Of a stretch of 16,670 nt of DNA, positions 13,495-16,670 are shown piece by piece. The translations under genes were made by a program, and so were the position numbers. Source of the stretch: Sulfurimonas sp. (GTDB taxonomy: Bacteria; Campylobacterota; Campylobacteria; Campylobacterales; Sulfurimonadaceae). The stretch is from NCBI GenBank assembly GCA_021648465.1, contig JAKISR010000043.1, positions 1 to 16,670 of the forward strand, given 5' to 3'. Under the pieces are notes generated by a model, which ran no database searches, was not told where the DNA came from, and saw only the letters and a program-made list of their open reading frames with translations. Every line of letters starts with the position of its first letter. Position 1 is the stretch's first letter.

Positions 13495-14557
13495 ATACAA
13501 GGCCTTATGGTTAAATGATGATGGGTTTTTAGAAGTAATAGACCAAAAGAAACTTCCCTTTGAATATGAGACAATAGTGCTTAAAACAACTGATGAAATT
13601 GTTCTTGCCATAAAAGATATGACTGTTCGTGGAGCAGGGGTTATTGGAAGTGTAGCAGCTTTTGGTATATACATAGCTTGTTTGGAAAACCAAAACAATT
13701 ATGCAGATCTTTTAGTAAAAGCCAAACAGATAAGAGAGTCTCGCCCGACGGCAGTAAACCTTATGTGGGCAGTTGATAAGATGTTAAACCTTTTAAAAAA
13801 TTCAGAAAACTTAGTAGATGACGCAAAAGCATATGCCATAAAACTAAATGATGAAGAGGCTCTTGAAAGCCAAAAAATAGCAAAATATGGTTGTGATATT
13901 ATAGAGAATATTTTAAAACAAAAAAACAAAAAAACTATTAATATTTTAACCCACTGTAATGCTGGATGGTTAGCTGTAATAGATGAGGGAACAGCACTAG
14001 CACCAATATATGAAGCTAAAAAAAGGGGAATAGATGTTCATGTATGGGTTGATGAAACAAGGCCTAGAAATCAAGGAGCCTCACTTACTGCATGGGAACT
14101 TACTGAAAGTGATGTAAAACATACTATCATTGCGGATAATACTGGTGGTCACTTAATGCAAAGTGGCATGGTAGATATGGTAATAACTGGAGCAGATAGA
14201 GTTAGTGCAAATGGTGATGTAGCAAATAAAATAGGAACTTACTTAAAAGCACTTGCCGCAAAAGATAACGATATACCTTTTTATGTAGCTATTCCAGCTT
14301 CAACTTTTGACTTTAATATAAAAGATGGTGTGAAAGATATCCCCATAGAGCTTAGAAGTGAGAATGAAGTTAAATATATAAAAGGTATAGATAATAACGG
14401 AGTAATTCGTGAAGTTCTAATCACTCCAAAAGACTCACCTGCGGTTAACTACGGTTTTGATGTAACACCAGCAAGGCTTGTAACAGGACTTATAACAAAC
14501 AAAGGTGTTTGCGAAGCAGATTTTGATAAAATACAAGAAAAATTTAATAAGCAATAG
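13484..14557 (+). CDS. mtnA: 5-methylthioribose-1-phosphate isomerase
   Basis: A 357-residue aldose-ketose isomerase that turns 5-methylthioribose-1-phosphate into 5-methylthioribulose-1-phosphate; it can also act on 5-deoxyribose-1-phosphate. It belongs to the eIF2B-alpha/MtnA superfamily. MTVRGAGVIG (46-55) is the phosphate-binding start, THCNAGWLA (156-164) carries catalytic C158, and ITGADRVSANGDVANKIGT (234-252) carries catalytic D238, which sets it apart from eIF2B regulatory subunits. ETRPRNQGASLTAWEL (191-206) is a further family segment. The ATG at 13484 lies inside the end of mtnK (11-base overlap), with GTGGAG about 10 bases before it. Together with mtnK it makes the substrate of the aldolase encoded next. 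Confidence 0.94.
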   Translation: MHGKYKALWLNDDGFLEVIDQKKLPFEYETIVLKTTDEIVLAIKDMTVRGAGVIGSVAAFGIYIACLENQNNYADLLVKAKQIRESRPTAVNLMWAVDKMLNLLKNSENLVDDAKAYAIKLNDEEALESQKIAKYGCDIIENILKQKNKKTINILTHCNAGWLAVIDEGTALAPIYEAKKRGIDVHVWVDETRPRNQGASLTAWELTESDVKHTIIADNTGGHLMQSGMVDMVITGADRVSANGDVANKIGTYLKALAAKDNDIPFYVAIPASTFDFNIKDGVKDIPIELRSENEVKYIKGIDNNGVIREVLITPKDSPAVNYGFDVTPARLVTGLITNKGVCEADFDKIQEKFNKQ

Positions 14558-14600
14558 ATTAAACATAAAGCAAAAAAATACTTATACAAAAAGAGAGAAA

Positions 14601-16562
14601 ATGACAAGTTTATATAACAACAAGGAAGCAAGTAAGTTTACAATAGATTTAGATTTAAGAGTTTATACATCAAGACTGCTAGGGCAAGATAGCTCTTTAG
14701 TTTTACATGGTGGTGGAAATACTTCTGTAAAGTCTACTGCTACTAATCTTTTTGGAGAGACTGAAGATATACTTTATGTAAAAGGTAGTGGTTGGGATTT
14801 AGCTACCATTGAGGCAGAAGGATTTGCTCCTGTTAAGATGAACATGCTACTTAAGATGGCAGAGTTAAAAGAATTAAAAGATCCTGATATGGTTAAGTAC
14901 CAAAGACTTGCTATGACAAATCCATCAGCTCCAAATCCATCAGTTGAAGCGATACTTCATGCTATTATCCCTTTTAAATTTGTTGATCACACTCATACTG
15001 ATGCTATTGTAACTATCACAAATACAGATAATGGAGAGGATAAAATAAAAGAGCTTTATGGTGATAAAGTTCTTATCATCCCTTATATAATGCCAGGGTT
15101 TGTTCTTGCAAAATTGATTTATAATATGACTAGAGATATTGATTGGTCTAAGCTAGAGGGAATGATTCTTATGAATCATGGTCTTTTTACTTTTAATGAT
15201 AATGCTAAAAAATCTTATGAAAAAACTATAGAATTAGTTGATAAGGCTGAAAAATATTTAGCAGAAAAAGGTGCTATTTTAGACATTAAAGAAAGTGACT
15301 CAAACATAGAGCTTTTAAAGTTAGCAAAGATTAGAGCTGAGGTGTCAAAACTAAAAGGTAAAGCAACTATATCTATACTAAACGATTCTAGTGAAGCTAT
15401 ACATTTCTCACAACAAAACTTACAAAAAATTGCTACTCAAGGTCCACTTACACCCGATCATGTAATTAGAACTAAAAGAGTTCCAGCTATTTTAGGAGAT
15501 GACTTTAAAACTGATTTAGCAAACTATGTAAAAGAATATAAAAAGTATTTTCAAAACAATAAAACAAACGAGGTTTTACTAAATCCTGCTCCAAATTTTG
15601 CTATTTTAAGCGGAAATGGAACTCTCTCTTTTGGTGGAAATGCTAAAGAAGCAAATATTATAAAAGATATAAATAATCATACTTTCGAAGCTATTTTAAA
15701 AGCTGAAAAATTGGGTGGTTACAAAGCTTTAAGTGCTACGAATATATTTGAAGTGGAGTATTGGTCGCTTGAACAAGCAAAACTTAAAAAAGGTGGTAAT
15801 TCTCCTGAATTTAATGGAAAAGTAGCTTTAGTAACTGGTGCTGCAAGTGGGATAGGATGTGCGATAGCAAAAATGCTAAACTCTCGCGGTGCAGCTATTG
15901 TGGCACTTGATATCAATCCAGAAGTGGAATCTATTTTTTGTAAGAAAGATGCTATTGGTATAAAGTGTGATTTAACATCAAGTGAAGATATCAAAAATGC
16001 TGTATACAAAGCAGTTAAGAGTTTTGGTGGGATTGATATAGTTGTAAGTAATGCTGGTATTTTTACGCCAAGTGAGAATCTTGATGTACTAAGTGATGAT
16101 AACTGGCAGAAAAGTATAGATATCAACCTCACTTCACATCAAAAACTCATAAAGTATACAGCTCCATTTTTAAAGTTAGGAATTGATAGTGCAATAGTAA
16201 TGGTGGCTTCTAAAAACTTTCCAGCTCCTGGAAAAGGTGCGGCGGCTTATTCAGTTGCAAAGGCTGGTCAAACACAATTAGCGAGAATAGCCGCTCTTGA
16301 GTTAGGTGAATTTGGTGTAAGAGTAAATACACTTCATCCTCACGCAGTATTTGATACAGCTATTTGGACTGATGAGGTTTTAACAAATCGTGCTAAAGCT
16401 TATAATATGAGTGTACAAGAGTATAAAACAAACAATGTACTTATAACAGAGATAAAATCAGATGATGTTGCGGAATTAGTATGTGCCATGGCAGGAAAAC
16501 CATTTGCTAAAACTACTGGTTCTCAAGTTGCTATAGATGGTGGAAGTGACAGAATAATCTAA
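14601..16562 (+). CDS. Class II aldolase - short-chain dehydrogenase fusion (DHAP-shunt enzyme candidate)
   Basis: A 653-residue bifunctional protein. The N-terminal part (about 15-395) is a class II (zinc) aldolase: HGGGNTSVK (36-44) and KGSGWDL (61-67) bind phosphate, E116 in PSVEAILH is the likely general acid/base, and H130, H132 (DHTHTDA) and H193 (MNHG) are the likely zinc ligands. The C-terminal part (about 403-653) is an SDR: TGAASGIG (412-419), SNAG (483-486), S537, and catalytic Y550-x-x-x-K554. The layout matches RhaD/RhaEW-type rhamnulose-phosphate aldolase/lactaldehyde dehydrogenase, but no rhamnose genes are present. After mtnK and mtnA the likely substrate is 5-methylthioribulose-1-phosphate or 5-deoxyribulose-1-phosphate. 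These would be split to DHAP plus methylthioacetaldehyde or acetaldehyde, and the SDR half would process the aldehyde. Start 14601 is chosen (AAGAGAG at 14591-14597); an earlier ATG at 14505 lies inside mtnA and adds an unrelated basic stretch. Confidence 0.85.
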   Translation: MTSLYNNKEASKFTIDLDLRVYTSRLLGQDSSLVLHGGGNTSVKSTATNLFGETEDILYVKGSGWDLATIEAEGFAPVKMNMLLKMAELKELKDPDMVKYQRLAMTNPSAPNPSVEAILHAIIPFKFVDHTHTDAIVTITNTDNGEDKIKELYGDKVLIIPYIMPGFVLAKLIYNMTRDIDWSKLEGMILMNHGLFTFNDNAKKSYEKTIELVDKAEKYLAEKGAILDIKESDSNIELLKLAKIRAEVSKLKGKATISILNDSSEAIHFSQQNLQKIATQGPLTPDHVIRTKRVPAILGDDFKTDLANYVKEYKKYFQNNKTNEVLLNPAPNFAILSGNGTLSFGGNAKEANIIKDINNHTFEAILKAEKLGGYKALSATNIFEVEYWSLEQAKLKKGGNSPEFNGKVALVTGAASGIGCAIAKMLNSRGAAIVALDINPEVESIFCKKDAIGIKCDLTSSEDIKNAVYKAVKSFGGIDIVVSNAGIFTPSENLDVLSDDNWQKSIDINLTSHQKLIKYTAPFLKLGIDSAIVMVASKNFPAPGKGAAAYSVAKAGQTQLARIAALELGEFGVRVNTLHPHAVFDTAIWTDEVLTNRAKAYNMSVQEYKTNNVLITEIKSDDVAELVCAMAGKPFAKTTGSQVAIDGGSDRII

Positions 16563-16568
16563 GCACTT

Positions 16569-16670
16569 CTAATAAAAAATTTGTACTTTTTTAGGATATC
16601 TTATAGAGTATTTGTATTCTAATACTCTACTTGCTTCTGGGTCAAGTGATATAAATAATTCTAGTTTCCC
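16569..16670 (-). CDS. C-terminal end of a convergent gene (partial, possibly DUF4139-type)
   Basis: Reading leftwards from the window edge there are 33 sense codons before a TAG at 16571-16569. The product ends in LELFISLDPEASRVLEY, then KYSIRYPKKVQIFY. The sequence of a beta strand, a proline-containing turn and Y-x-I-R-Y-P-K resembles the last part of DUF4139 proteins, where a SYEVRYPKD-like strand is near the C-terminus. The frame is clean and ends 6 bases from the stop of the aldolase fusion, as expected for tail-to-tail genes in this compact genome. The rest lies outside the window; the family call is tentative. Confidence 0.5.
   Translation of the reverse strand, partial: GKLELFISLDPEASRVLEYKYSIRYPKKVQIFY

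Noticed and set aside
14505..14600. Longer start of the aldolase fusion inside mtnA
   Set aside because: It adds a basic, unrelated stretch overlapping mtnA; a good ribosome site stands before 14601.
15719..16132. Antisense frames over the aldolase fusion, mtnK/mtnA and other genes
   Set aside because: They are mirror frames of well-supported genes, with low-complexity translations and no ribosome sites.
14601..16562. Rhamnulose-phosphate aldolase/lactaldehyde dehydrogenase as the cell role
   Set aside because: The domain layout fits, but neighbours are mtnK and mtnA and there is no rhamnose isomerase or kinase in the window. Kept only as the closest known family.
1..16670. tRNA, rRNA, CRISPR array or complete insertion sequence
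   Set aside because: No tRNA-like cloverleaf, regular spaced repeats or transposase reading frame was found; gaps between genes are at most about 117 bases.

Overview
The window is a compact, AT-rich stretch of bacterial chromosome. Most gaps are under 10 bases, many neighbouring genes overlap by 1 to 11 bases, and no gene-free stretch reaches 120 bases. The AT richness, c-type cytochromes, a siroheme decarboxylase fusion and the style of the small membrane proteins suggest a free-living Campylobacterota (Sulfurimonas-like) bacterium. That placement is inference; there is no rRNA or other phylogenetic marker here.

Region 1 (1-6111, minus strand). Six genes run leftwards: SDR oxidoreductase, AraC-type regulator, a second SDR, a three-heme peroxidase of the CcpA/MauG family, a membrane cytochrome with five c-type haems behind a putative dihaem b-type helical bundle, and a short thioredoxin-like protein without its active-site cysteines. 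An 18-base direct repeat with 22-base spacing lies before the second SDR and looks like the AraC regulator's operator. The cytochromes form a plausible quinol-to-peroxide electron chain. A strong stem-loop lies downstream.

Region 2 (6206-8305, plus strand). A TrpD2-like glycosyltransferase-3 family protein is followed without a gap by an MFS transporter.

Region 3 (8302-11995). Two divergent operons share a perfect FNR-type box (TTGAT-N4-ATCAA, 9304-9317). Leftwards are a stand-alone siroheme synthase N-terminal module (precorrin-2 dehydrogenase) and a small anchored protein. Rightwards are a fused two-domain siroheme decarboxylase (NirDL/AhbAB type), three small unrecognised membrane proteins (one of only 58 residues) and a YeeZ-like NAD-dependent protein. 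The box lies about -41.5 from the predicted start of the rightward operon and about -42 from that of the leftward one. This suggests anaerobic or nitrogen-oxide control of sirohaem-to-haem d1 (or alternative haem) synthesis.

Region 4 (11992-16670). A small Cys-rich protein on the minus strand is followed by the operon mtnK - mtnA - aldolase/dehydrogenase fusion on the plus strand. MtnK and MtnA turn 5-methylthioribose (or 5-deoxyribose) into the ribulose-1-phosphate form. Instead of the dehydratase, enolase and dioxygenase of the normal methionine salvage pathway, the third gene encodes a class II aldolase joined to a short-chain dehydrogenase. This looks like a DHAP shunt for radical-SAM and polyamine by-products, with the aldehyde-handling enzyme fused to the aldolase. 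It is the most interesting system in the window. The last bases hold the C-terminal end of a convergent gene.
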